Shown piece after piece: positions 11,280-20,939 of a DNA stretch of 64,000 nucleotides. This stretch comes from Acridotheres tristis (taxonomy: Eukaryota > Chordata > Aves > Passeriformes > Sturnidae), in contig CM072908.1 of the NCBI GenBank assembly GCA_037013685.1, positions 6,027,001 to 6,091,000 of the forward strand. The letters are read 5' to 3'. How positions within the stretch are numbered: position 1 is the first letter of the stretch; every line of letters starts with the position of its first letter. The translations under genes were made by a program, and so were the position numbers. Below the pieces are notes generated by a model. It saw only the letters and a list, made by a program, of their open reading frames with translations. It did not search any database and was not told the origin of the DNA.

Positions 11280-11645
11280 CTGGGGAACATTAAGTAGGTG
11301 ATAATAAGCGGTCCCTGAGTGGGAGGGCCTGCTCTCCTCTGGAAAGTGCTACTCCAAACAATTTATCATTCAAACAAAGAGGGGAAAAAGGGTTAAACAC
11401 TGCCCGGCCTCCCCAGCCAGCGGTGGCTTTGGTTATCTGCAGCATGGCTGCAGGGCTACATGGTGCCTGTACATGTTCGGGGATCAGGAGTTAAGTGTTT
11501 AAATGATAAGTGATATCTTAAAAACATAAGTTTAGCAATGAATCTTTACCGACAATACTATACTATTAGTTAATAGGCAGAATTAACTCACTGGCCTGGG
11601 GCCAAGCCCGTCACAGCCAGAGCCAGAACAGCTGAAGCTGCTTTT
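11280..11645. promoter_or_regulatory. Candidate conserved noncoding island upstream of EPHB2
   Basis: A compositionally distinct, low-CpG block about 3.6 kb upstream of the start codon. It has features typical of enhancers: GATAATAAGC and TTATCTGC (GATA-type), ACAATTTATCATTC, AAACAAAGAGG (SOX/TCF-like), GTTAATAGGC and AATTAACTC. It contains no simple repeat and no open frame. Regulatory role is inferred from texture only. Confidence 0.3.
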
Positions 11646-14228
11646 CACTTGGGTTTTGCTTTTACGGGATTTTCTGCTGCAGGGAGACTCCAATTTCTGT
11701 AAAAATATGCTCGTGTTTTCCTCCTCCCAACCTGCCCCTGGAAGCTCGAGGTTCCTTGGAGCCCAAGGGATTCAGCAGGGAGCTGGAAATCTTTCCTCTT
11801 GCATGCAGAGGGTGTTGATTCAGGACCAAGGCTGATTCCCTGCAGGGCGTCTCTCGGTGGCCCTGGACCAGCTCCCTGTCTGCTCTTGCTGGGACTTAGA
11901 GGCAGATTTACTCTTGGTGCCAGCATGGGACTCACTCCCTGTCTCTCCCATCCCAAAAAACCTCCCTCTCCTGCAGCTGAGGCACTGAGACTGGCCAAGC
12001 AGCTTCCTTGGACCAAAGCAGCATCTCCTGAATCTTTCTGGTAGCTGAGGCTCCTTGGAATCACCAAAGACACTGAGCCTTGAGTCTGTGCCTGAAGCTC
12101 TGTGTCACCCCTTGCTGCTCTCCTTTGTGCCTCCCTTGCTCCCAGCTGTCACCTGCTGCACTTCTTTAACCTCCCCGAGGGTGAGAGGGAGCCACCTCCT
12201 CCAGATGTGATGAGCCAAGGGCTTCACATGACAAAGACCTTTCTGCATCAGGAACTGAAAATGCAGCATTAGAGGTGTCACCATCAAACCTGCTTTAACG
12301 TCCCCTAAATGTCATCTCTCCTGGCTCTGTTGGCCTGGGAACCACCTTCTGATGTAAACCAACACGTGGGTGTAGCTGGAGGGGTGGTTGTCCCGTTTTT
12401 GTGCCCCCCATCAAGGCTGTACCTGATGCTCTCTGCAGCAGGGCTTGCGTGTCCTGTGGCAGTGCTGCCCAAGGGTTACTTGTGGGCAGCAAGGACCAGC
12501 AAAACCAGTGTAACTCGACTCCTAAACTGGCCATATCCAAGCTGCCTGATGGTGGCCGCGTCCATGTGACACAGTCCCAAGGCCACTTGTCACCAGATGG
12601 CAGCAAGGAGAGCATCAGCTCACAGTGTAGATGGGGACAGCAGTGAGGATGCACAGTGCTCCCTGGTTCCTCCTCCACTGAAGCTCACTAAATCCGGTGC
12701 AGAGTGAGTGAAAGGTCCAGAGAAGGACATTGGAGGAGGTCTGGAGTCACTTGTCATGTCACAGTGCTGGTCTGCTCGGATATTGTGGCATGGTGACCAG
12801 AGGAGCCGCTGGGATTCAGGTCAGAAGGTGGATGGACACTGGTGACAACGCAAGTTTGTGAGGGTGGCAGTGGAACCTTGGCAGGCCTTCCCATGGATGC
12901 CAAAAAGAGGCAACAGTCACAGAAAGCCCTTCCTGGGAGCAGAGTGAAGGTGTGAGGTGGGACCAGTGCTCACATGACTGGCCATGAAGAGAATCTTCAG
13001 GGCACAAGCCACACTCCAAGGAGCATGTAAGAACTTCAAAGTCAGTGCAGCAGCCAGAGAAGTCTGCACAGTCCAAGATCAATCTCCATCAGCAACAGCC
13101 TAAGGGGGAGCTCAAAAGAGAAGAGAGAAGATCTCCAGTGAGTGGAGGGTCAGAATTCCCATTGTGTCTGGAAGTGCAGTCCTGGAGATCTTCAAGAAAA
13201 CCCTGAGGGTCTGGGTGGGCACTGGAAAACACAGGGCTGCTGCTCTTGGACTTCAGGCTTCTATTTTGGAGAATTGATGGATCCTCTGGGACATGGAGGA
13301 CACAACAGCCCTGGGATCCGGGAGGATGGAAATGAAGATGTGAGGAGTTTGGGATGGTGAGTGCTCTCAGACATCTGATAGGAAATGCTGGCTGCTCCAG
13401 AGCAGCAGGGACTGAGGGGAGGTGGCAGTGTGGGAGCCTGGCACAGTGCTGGAATGGTGGGTAACTGCTGGGCATCCTTGGGATTCCTGCCCTGGAGAGG
13501 AACACATCTGAAGGAAGGACCAGCAAGGCCACTGGCTGTCCTGGCCTTCAGCCTCCTTCCTCAATGCAAGAGTGATCCCAAACGAGCTTCTAAAGATGAC
13601 AGCTTCCCCACACAGGATGGAGCTGGGCCACAGGGCCCTTGTATTGGATGTGGGGCCAACCTGGATGAGCAGCAACATCTGCAGTGACAGGAGCTCCCGA
13701 AGCAGATCAGAGCCTGGTGCTGGCTGCACTGGGGAAGACCTTTGGCTCATGCACGTGGCCAGCACCATCATGGAGCTGTGAGCTCCACTAACCACTCCTG
13801 TGGAATCATTTCCTGTGGTGGGTCAAGGCAGAGAACCCAAGGTGCTCAAGCTGCTGATGCAACAAAGGGATAAGGAAGAGCATAGTGGAGCCTAGACTGT
13901 TTTTTTCCATATTCTTCCACGGTGACTTGAGGGACAGGAATCCGTCCTTGAAGTCCAGTGTGTCTTCTGCTCCTGGCCTATGAACCTGGCACAGCTTGTG
14001 TAGAGATCCCTGTGCAGGGTGTGACCTCCCTAGGAAGATCCTCCAGGACACACGTGCTCCCTGCAGGATGCACCTGAAGCTTCTGCCCAGCCAGCAGTAA
14101 CTGGGACCCAGCTATGGTGGGGTGAGCAGAGGGCACTGCTGGGTACAATGTGGATAAGGATGTAAGGGATGAGGGAGAGACATCAGGGACCTCCTGGGGC
14201 GAAGAGTCCTGCCAGCATTCACACACAT
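11646..14228. other. Intergenic stretch, no gene recognised
   Basis: Mixed sequence with overlapping frames up to 147 codons on both strands. Between 12,670 and 13,800 the sequence is unusually free of CpG and simple repeats and may be a decayed mobile element, but I could not match it to a family. Confidence 0.45.
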
Positions 14229-14300
14229 GTCATAGATCCACAGAATGGTTTGGGTTGGAAGGGACCTTAAGGACGAATCTCCCCTCCACGTCCTGAAGAG
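14229..14300 (-). mobile_element. CR1 LINE terminal fragment
   Basis: Antisense terminus: ATAGATCCACAGAATGG, GGTTGGAAGGGACCTTAAGG. Lies about 330 bp from the edge of the EPHB2 CpG island. Confidence 0.65.
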
Positions 14301-15204
14301 GGTGTGGACCATGAGGCGCCCACAGGGCAGATGCGGTTCCCAGCATCGGGGCTTGCTGAGTGCTGTGATGCAGAATTGGAGCTGGGTCTCACCTCACACC
14401 TTCTGGGAAGGTCCTGCGTGACCCCAAGAGTGTCAGTGGGGCTTGTGACCCACTCACAACCGCTCCACGTGGGAACTGGGGACATTCCTGTTCTGTCCTC
14501 ACCGGGGCTGGCTCCGGGGGGATGGGCGAGGAGAAGGGTGCGGGGAATCAGGGCTACCCACAACAAGCCTGGGATTTACCAACTCCTCGTATTTTTGTGT
14601 CTTTTTATTTTTTGCTTTTTTATGCTGCCGTACGCGTCCCCTTCTCCGGAAGGGAATCTCCTCACCGCCCCGGCAGCCCGGCTCCGGTGGGCTCAGCCCC
14701 GCGGGAGCGATGCCCGGCCGGTGGCCGCGGGCGGTGCGAAGGGCGCGGCGTCGGGGACATCCCCCCGGGACCCCCGTCCCCTCCCCTGCCCTCCGCCCCC
14801 TCTCCGGTGCCGGCGGCGCAGCGAGCCCCGGCGAGGCGGATTTGGGCTGAAATCACGGCTTTCTCTGCATGATCGACAGCTCCGGGACAAACCATCGGCG
14901 GCCCGGGGGGATCCGCCGCCCGCTCTCCGCTCCGCCGCCGCCCCCCGCCCGCCGCCGGCCCCGCCGCCCCCCGCCCCGCCGCCGGCCCCGCCGCTCTGCC
15001 GCCCCCGCCGCCCCCGCGGGCAGCGCGGCCCCGGCCCGGGGCGGGGCGGGCGGCGCGGGGCGTCCCCCGCGCGGCGGCGGCGGTGGCTCGGCCCGGCCGC
15101 GGCGGCGGGGCCGGCGGAGCGCTCCGTGCCCGCGGCCGTGCCCGCGCCGGCGGCGGCCCCAGCGAGGGGCTCTGGGCTCTGCGCTCCGCCGCTCCGCCGC
15201 CTCC

Positions 15205-15231
15205 ATGGAGCGCCGGCCGCGCCGCCTCTGA
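15205..15231 (+). promoter_or_regulatory. Short upstream ORF in the EPHB2 leader (8 codons)
   Basis: An ATG at 15205 in a good context (CTCCATGG) opens an eight-codon frame, Met-Glu-Arg-Arg-Pro-Arg-Arg-Leu, that stops with TGA at 15229-15231. The stop overlaps the next ATG (TGATG) at 15231, which is in frame with EPHB2, and the main start is 21 bases further on. It lies in the same frame as a longer upstream frame from 14869. If the transcript starts upstream of 15205, this uORF could lower EPHB2 translation or favour reinitiation. It is very Arg-rich because the DNA is GC-rich. Function is inference. Confidence 0.4.
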
Positions 15232-15251
15232 TGCCCGGCCCGGCGCGCACC

Positions 15252-15315
15252 ATGGGGCCGCTGTGGCTCTGCTGCCTGCCCCTCGCCCTCCTGCCCCTGC
15301 TCGCCGCCGTGGAAG
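15252..15315 (+). CDS. EPHB2: EPHB2 coding exon 1: signal peptide (partial gene)
   Basis: First coding exon of the ephrin type-B receptor 2. It encodes 21 codons plus the first base of a split Glu codon, then a clean donor (G|GTAAGG) at 15316. The peptide begins Met-Gly-Pro-Leu-Trp and is a Leu-rich hydrophobic segment ending in Leu-Leu-Pro-Leu-Leu-Ala-Ala-Val-Glu, the same ending as the mammalian EPHB2 signal peptide. Family knowledge puts cleavage after the Ala-Ala pair (residue 19 here). I chose this ATG because its context is ACCATGG and it gives a normal-length signal peptide, one residue longer than the human one as I remember it. An in-frame ATG lies 21 bases upstream (15231) in a weak context and would add seven residues. 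The split codon joins exon 2 exactly (G + AG = Glu). The first half of the signal peptide differs from the mammalian protein, which is normal for signal sequences. Confidence 0.92.
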
Positions 15316-15990
15316 GTAAGGGAGGAGGGGGGGAGCGCGGGGGGCGGGGGCCCTGCGGGTAGGGCGAGCCCCCTCCGGGTTTTTTCCCCGTTTTTTTTTG
15401 GGGGGGTGGCACTTCGCCCCCTGCCCCCCCCCCACCCTCTCCCCGCCGCACGCCCTTCGGAGGGGAGGCGAAGTTTGGGCAAGTGCTAGCCCAGCTGGAG
15501 GTGTCGCCGGCGGAGCCCGGTGTGCCGTGTGTGCCCCCCCTGCACATCCCCAGACCCTCCCGATGGCCGGCCGCCCTTCTCCCCGCCATCCCTCCGCCAA
15601 GGTGGGCATCCCTGGCTACCGCCGGGGCTCCCTCGGGGATGCCCGGCATTCACCGCCCCGTGCCCGCCGCTGCTCCCGGCACAGTCTTTGGGGTGCCCCT
15701 CCGCCCGCCAGGCCTTACCGGCGTTGTGGAGCTGGTGGCCGGCTGCCCGTGGCGTTCCCGGCGTCCCCGGGAGGAGCCGAGCTCCCCGCCGAGGTCCCCG
15801 GTGCTCAGACAAAGCAGCGAGAGGCGGCAGGTGGGGAGCTCCAGGGCTGGGTGTGCGGGGCCGGCGCTGGCTGGGAGCCCCACGGTGGGGTCTGTGCAAG
15901 GGGGGACTCGTTCTCCGGCTGCCCGACCATCCCAGCCATTCCTGCCTGCTCCCACCCGCCCGCTGCACGGACACCCGGGGAAGTGTGAGC

Positions 15991-16199
15991 TGGGCTGGGC
16001 AGGGGCGAGGGCCAGGTGTCAGGCCAAAAGCCGGCTGGTCCTGGAGCGGCGTGGTCCAGGGATGCCCGTCCATTGTGGAAGGGTTGTGTCGGAGGGGCCG
16101 GGTGGCTCCGCGCTCCCTCCGGCTCTGTTGGGCTGGCTGGGTGGCCACTGCTGGCCCTGCGTGTGCCGGGTGGTGGGAGCCACTCGGACTGTCTGGAAC
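15991..16199. other. Intron 1 beginning, island shoulder
   Basis: CpG density falls off here. Nothing else recognised. Confidence 0.5.
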
Positions 16200-16400
16200 A
16201 TGGATGAGGCACCATTTATTAAGTTGGAGTTTTGGGAGATGACTCATGGGTTGGCCAGCTATACATCGTGATATTTACAATATGGGAGCTTGGCATAAAT
16301 AGGACTATTTACGTTGCAGTGGAGAGTGCTCGCCAGCTCTGCTATTCAAATGAGCCTAGCATGGTTTTAATTATGGGGGGGAGGGTTGGGGTGATGAGCG
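16200..16400. promoter_or_regulatory. EPHB2: Candidate enhancer near the start of intron 1
   Basis: AT-richer island directly after the CpG island. It contains an AP-1 consensus TGACTCA (16240-16246), ATTTACAATATGG, GGCATAAATAGG, ATTCAAATGAG (POU-like) and TTTTAATTATG (homeodomain-like). No repeat or coding signal. The motif density is seen; enhancer function is inference. Confidence 0.35.
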
Positions 16401-17362
16401 TGTTTGTGAGAGCATACGTGTCCATGCAGGACGTCTGGCCTCGTCCTCTGGTGGCCTTGACACTTCCAGCGGGGTCTGGGCTCGGCCAGCGGGCCCACGT
16501 GTGCTCGACCATGGCAAGCTGGCACTGCCAAGTGTGGCGTGCCAGGTGCCTTGGGCAGGGATGGGGTAGCACCTCCAGCCCACCCCGCTCCTCCTGCTGC
16601 CCCAGAGGTGCTGTGGGTCCGTGGCCAGCTCCCGGGGCTCCTGTGCCTGCTCTTGGTACACGAGTGACTTTCCCTGGTCTTGGCAGGAGAGGCAGGCACT
16701 GGGCGCATGAGTGCCAAGGGATGGGGAGCGTATCCAGGAGCGAGGAGCTGGCCAGTGCAGGTGGGGTGTTTCACCCACCTGAGGTGATGGCTTTAAGGGA
16801 TGCTCCCTAAGGGGAGATGGTCCATGGGCTTCCAGCAGCCATTCCCAACCGGGGCTGGCTGTGTTGGTTTGGCGTGGTCCTCCCGTGTCGCCGCTGTTGC
16901 CTCTTGCCTTTTGTGTGCGTGTGTGTGGTGGGGCTGTGATGGTCACTCTCATTGTTGGAGCGGGCAGCCAGCTCTCTAATCCAGCCTTCCGGGAAAAGGC
17001 TTCTGGAGAGCTGGCAAGGTGAAAACGTGTGGGATGCAGCTCCTTGGGTGTGCCTCTGCCCCTTCCATTCTGGAGCTGCCTCTTTCCAAGTGCCTGGCTG
17101 TGGTGTCCACCTGCACCTCTGAATGCTGAATGCTCTGGGTCCCTTTGGTGTGGACAGATGGACCCAAGAGTGGAGGTGGCGGCTGGACCCGCCGTGTTCC
17201 CGCGGCTGCTCGGAACCTCCACGGTGGCCATGCCCTCCATCACCAGCCCCAGCACATTCCCAGGGCCAAAATGGGGGCAAGGAAGGCGCATTCAGGGGAA
17301 AACCACAATTCTGGAGGATCCTGCCTCTTGAGTCCTGTTTTTGGTTCTGTCACAGAGCATTT
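16401..17362. other. Intron 1, GC-rich unique sequence
   Basis: No repeat or gene. Long open frames on the minus strand (up to 306 codons) reflect high GC and have no domain. Confidence 0.5.
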
Positions 17363-17515
17363 CAGTACTGCGGGTAATTTCACTTGTCTCCTATGTGCCT
17401 CAGTTTTCCTAATTACAAGGCGTAAAATAATCCAAGCGTCTTTCCCAAGGGAGCCGCGAGGTTTTGTTAATGAACATGACAAAGTGCTTTGGGATCCGTG
17501 GTTGAAAGCGCAGCC
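17363..17515 (+). mobile_element. Ancient MIR-like SINE relic
   Basis: The order of blocks follows the MIR/core-SINE 3' half: TTTCACTTGTCTCC, TGTGCCTCAGTTTTCC, a TACAAGGCGTAAAATAATCC block (usually TCATCTGTAAAATGGG), TTTGTTAATGAACATG, then AAAGTGCTTTGGGATCCGTG and GTTGAAAGCGC (usually GCTTTGAGATCCTTGGATGAAAGGCGC). Such elements are old in amniotes, and survival at this level suggests constraint. Family assignment is from memory of the consensus. Confidence 0.65.
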
Positions 17516-17900
17516 TTAGTCAGTGTGGCTGTGTGTGGGGTGTTTATTTATCTACATGCTTTATATTTCTCTGCACGCTATATATTCACTTGCATTTAAC
17601 AAACCTTAATTAGAAACAAAGCCGATAGGGAAGGAAATATAAACAGGAGTGTGCATGGAAATTGGAAGTTGATTGCTCACTGGCCAGCAGAATGCATGGC
17701 TCGGGCTCGGGAGGGAAGGCTGTTTGGTTAAAGCCGGCTCTGTTAAAAGGAAATGTGAAAAGAACGTAAAACATAAATCAATATGGAAAACAGGGAGGTG
17801 GATGACAACATACATAAAGCAGAGGTTAGGAATTGCCTATAGTTGTGAAGGCGGTTGGAAGGTAACGTGTCTGCAGCTGAGAAAGTTCAGGCTTCTCAAA
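17516..17900. promoter_or_regulatory. Candidate conserved noncoding island after the MIR relic
   Basis: Low-CpG, AT-rich block with CTTAATTAGAAACAAAG (homeodomain core next to a SOX/TCF-like ACAAAG), AAATATAAACAGG (forkhead-like), ATAAATCAATATGG and TTGCCTATAG. No repeat. Looks like a deeply conserved element, not tested. Confidence 0.35.
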
Positions 17901-17923
17901 GGAAAGTTTTTTGTGTGTTTTTC

Positions 17924-17949
17924 AAAAAAAAAAAAAAAAACAAAAAAAA
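17924..17949. repeat. A-rich tract (A17-C-A8)
   Basis: Run of 17 A, one C, then eight A. No retrocopy or target-site duplication recognised beside it. Confidence 0.9.
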
Positions 17950-18664
17950 CCAACAAAACCCAAAGCAGAAAGTCAAGAACAAAGGAGTCCTGGAAGGGTC
18001 TGGATCCCACCCCGGCTGGTAACGCCGCTATCGCTGCCGGCCCCGCTTTGTATTCCTGCAGCGTAGGCTGAGCGCGGGGCTGGCGGGACCGAGGATTTTG
18101 GGGGGAGCTGGGAAGGACACGGAGGGATTTTAAAATCAACAGCCTGCCTAACTCACGTGTGAGGAGGGAAAAGCAAGCCCGCGACGCTCTTCACCCCGCT
18201 GGAGTTAACTTTTCACAAACCTTGTGGCGCTGGCAAACTTCCCGAGGGCTGGAGGAGAGCCAGCTCTGTGCCAAAAATGCAAAAGGAGACACGAGATGGC
18301 CCTGCTATCAGTGAGGGTGTGGGCAGCACGGAGCCAGCAGCACGGAGCCAGCGACAGGCTCCAGTGGGTGATGGAGAATTGCCCGGCACGAGTTCTGCTG
18401 GGAAACGGGATCACGGGTGAGGGGACTCGATTTTGAGCATTAACTGTGCTGGGCAATTCTAATCCTGAGCTCAGTGTTGGGCTTGAAGAGGGGCAGGAGG
18501 GCTGTGTCCAGTCCTGGGGTGGGTATTCCAGGGCGTGGTGTGGCTGAGATGCTGGATGTGGACATCCCTGCCCATCCTTCAGGCAAGCTGGAGACACGAC
18601 TTCAGTGCTTCTGTGTATTTAATAGTGAATTATAATAAATGTAATGTTTACAGCACTCTCAGAC
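17950..18664. other. Intron 1, weakly CpG-rich then plain sequence
   Basis: Bases 17,990-18,230 have scattered CpG (GGTAACGCCGCTATCGC). Between 18,300 and 18,360 a short tandem CACGGAGCCAGCAG duplication is seen. No gene. Confidence 0.45.
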
Positions 18665-18768
18665 ACATGGTGGAATTGTTGGGGGTCCTGTGCAGGGCCA
18701 GGATTTGGCCTGGATGATCCTTGTGGGTCCCTTCCAGCTTGGGATATTCTGTGATTCTGTAGTATACA
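18665..18768 (+). mobile_element. CR1 LINE 3' end
   Basis: Sense terminus: GTGCAGGGCCAGGATTTGG, TGGATGATCCTTGTGGGTCC and ATTCTGTGATTCTGTAG. Confidence 0.8.
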
Positions 18769-20819
18769 GTATATTTCATTTCACTCATGCCGTAACATAT
18801 TGCAGTATTAAAACATAGTCTCTTCTGTACCTACATTGAGCATCTCCACATGGGGTGTGGGGGGATGCCAGGGACACAGGGGTGGTTTGGGCCTTTGGGT
18901 GTTCATCTTTTTGGTCTCTATAGAGGAAGACTGGAGCCATCCCTTCAGGGTTATGTCACACCAGAGCATTGCTTTGGTGCTCCATGGAGGTGGATCCAGG
19001 TGTGCCAGGACCATGGGGGCTGCAGGAGCCTCCCAGCAAGCCTGGCATGCTCTGGAGGGATGTGGCAGAACAGGAGGTCCAGGGAAAAACACAGGATCTG
19101 TCAAGAGCTGATCCTTCCTGCGAGCTTGAGCTCCAGATCTGCAAGCACTCTCCTAAAACCAGGAGAGGAGCAAATGTTTTGGGACAAGTGGGACTGAGGA
19201 GCCGAGCAGAGCCTGTGGTTTTTAGCCTGGCCCTGGGCCACCCATCTCCCTCCTGCTGCTTTCTCCTCCCCTCCATTTCCTGGGTTAATTTTTGACAAGG
19301 CACGTTGCACCCACCTGCCCTTTGCATTATAGGGGCAGCAAAAGGGAAAGCTCCTTTCGGAGACCAAATAAATCGGTGCCTCGTTTAAACATTCACATTG
19401 CTGCCCTTGCTGCTCTGTTCTGTGGCTTTTCCAGGCAGGAGCAGCAGTTCTCTCAATCCCTGCTGACTTTCCAGCTTCTCTGGGTGACAAAAGCATAAGG
19501 AGGAGATGCTGTAGGGAACAAGGGCTCGGGGTTGGTGTGGCCACTGATGTCCTCCAGCTCACCCCACAGAGGGTGTGCAGGGGACGTGGCTATGCCTTGG
19601 GGATGCTGCCCAGGGTTTGGGGCTGTCCCTAGGGATGGGAGCAGTCCCCTTGGAGACTGGCTGAGGACCTGCCTGCACTAGTCAGGGCCCTTTGTGTGCA
19701 CATACCTGAGCTGCTGGAAAGAGGGGTGGGCACTCAGGAAACTGCCCGAGGAGCTGGGTAAATAGTGGGGGCTGTGACAGCTCCCTGAGAGCTTTGGGGC
19801 GAGCCTGACCCTCCACTCCTGCCACAAAACACACCAGCCCTGCTGGGACAGTGATAGCTCTAGCTGGAGTGGGGTTCCCATCCTGCCAAAATCCCATTTT
19901 TACCGAGGAAGAGCCTCGCCAGCTCCCACCCTGGTTTGCAGTCCCTCCCATACGTGGATGTGGTTTATGGGGAGTGTGGTTTGTGTGGTCTGTGTGGTTT
20001 ATGGGGTGAAGCACAGCTGCCGGTTGGATCTCGGAGGGCTGGGGGGAGCAGGGAGATCCTCAGAGGCAAAAGTTCAGCCTTAGATAAGGGAGAGGATGGG
20101 GCCTCCTGTGATAAGGGACTGAGTGCAGCGTGGGCTGGGAGGGAGGGACAGGCAGCGAGGGGGCTCACGGGGGGCTCTGCCCAGCCTGGACCCAGCCGTG
20201 CAGGGAGCACTGGGAGCACTGGGAATGCTGGAGGTGGGCAGGGACCCCTTGGAGGCCAGGAGACAGCAGGAGAGAGGGTGTGAGGAAGGAGAGGTGCCTG
20301 GAGGTGTGCAGGGATGTGTTGTTCATGTCTTTATATCCATGTCAGATGTTTCTGGAAGGTGCAGGATGGGTGGCAGGTTGTGCCAGGGTACAGACACAGG
20401 GTGGCTGTGCAGGACATGCCAGCCCCTGAGATAATCAGAATGAGGGGAAGGAATGAGTGAGGATCATGCCATGCTGTTTGCCCCTCCCTGGATTTCCTTG
20501 CTGGGGATGAAGGAAGCAGTATCAGGTCTGACAGGAATTGTGGCACCTATTGCCAGGCTTTAAAGGAGCATGGAGCAGGCCACGAGGGCAGAAAACAGAA
20601 CTGCTACTGGGGCTGGTGTGTGCCTCCCTAAATGTCACATTCAGAAATGATAGTTTTAGTGGCTGAGAACAGTTGTGATTCTTTGCAGAGCTCACAGGAG
20701 GAAGAACTCTGGATTTAGACCCCACACAACCACACACAAGACAGCAGATCTGCTCCATGGGAGCAGATGCAGTCTCCCAATGGGCATGAGGAGGGGCTGG
20801 GGAGCTCCAAAAGTTGGTG
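18769..20819. other. Intron 1, unique sequence
   Basis: No gene or large repeat. A short GTGTGGTTTATGGGG-type degenerate repeat lies at about 19,962-20,010. Confidence 0.5.
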
Positions 20820-20880
20820 AAGTTTTATCAGTTGATCCAATAAATTATGTTTTTTCCACTTCACCTCTCTCAGAGTCAGA
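20820..20880 (+). mobile_element. Possible ancient SINE/LINE 3' tail
   Basis: The run CAGTTGATCCAATAAATTATG...CCACTTCACCTCTCTCAG resembles the widespread amniote repeat tail AGTTGGTCCAATAAAAG...ACCTCACC...TGTCTCTC. Family not certain. Confidence 0.4.
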
Positions 20881-20939
20881 CCATGGCGTCCATAAAACAA
20901 CCAGCACTTAAAAACACCACGTAGTAATAATGATCTGTG

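Larger units (their letters stand above)
14625..15990 (+). promoter_or_regulatory. EPHB2: CpG island and probable EPHB2 promoter
   Basis: The sequence changes abruptly to very high GC with dense CpG from about 14,625, peaks at 14,900-15,230, and declines through the first 650 bp of intron 1. No TATA box is visible. Motifs seen by eye are a strong GC box (GGGGCGGGGCGGGC, 15038-15051) of Sp1/KLF type and an ETS-type CCGGAAG at 14646-14652. A T-rich tract (about 14,590-14,622) marks the 5' edge. The island brackets the EPHB2 start codon, so it is most likely a TATA-less, CpG-island promoter. The transcription start site cannot be fixed from sequence alone. Confidence 0.8.

Noticed and set aside
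1..14600. C1QA, C1QB, C1QC or another neighbour of EPHB2
   Set aside because: No Gly-X-Y collagen stretch or C1q domain block seen in either strand.
14304..15362. 352-codon frame reaching EPHB2 exon 1
   Set aside because: Open because of the high-GC island. The upstream part has no domain and no support as an N-terminal extension; start chosen at 15252.
16371..17291. 306-codon minus-strand frame in intron 1
   Set aside because: High-GC chance frame overlapping other frames; no recognisable domain or splice context.
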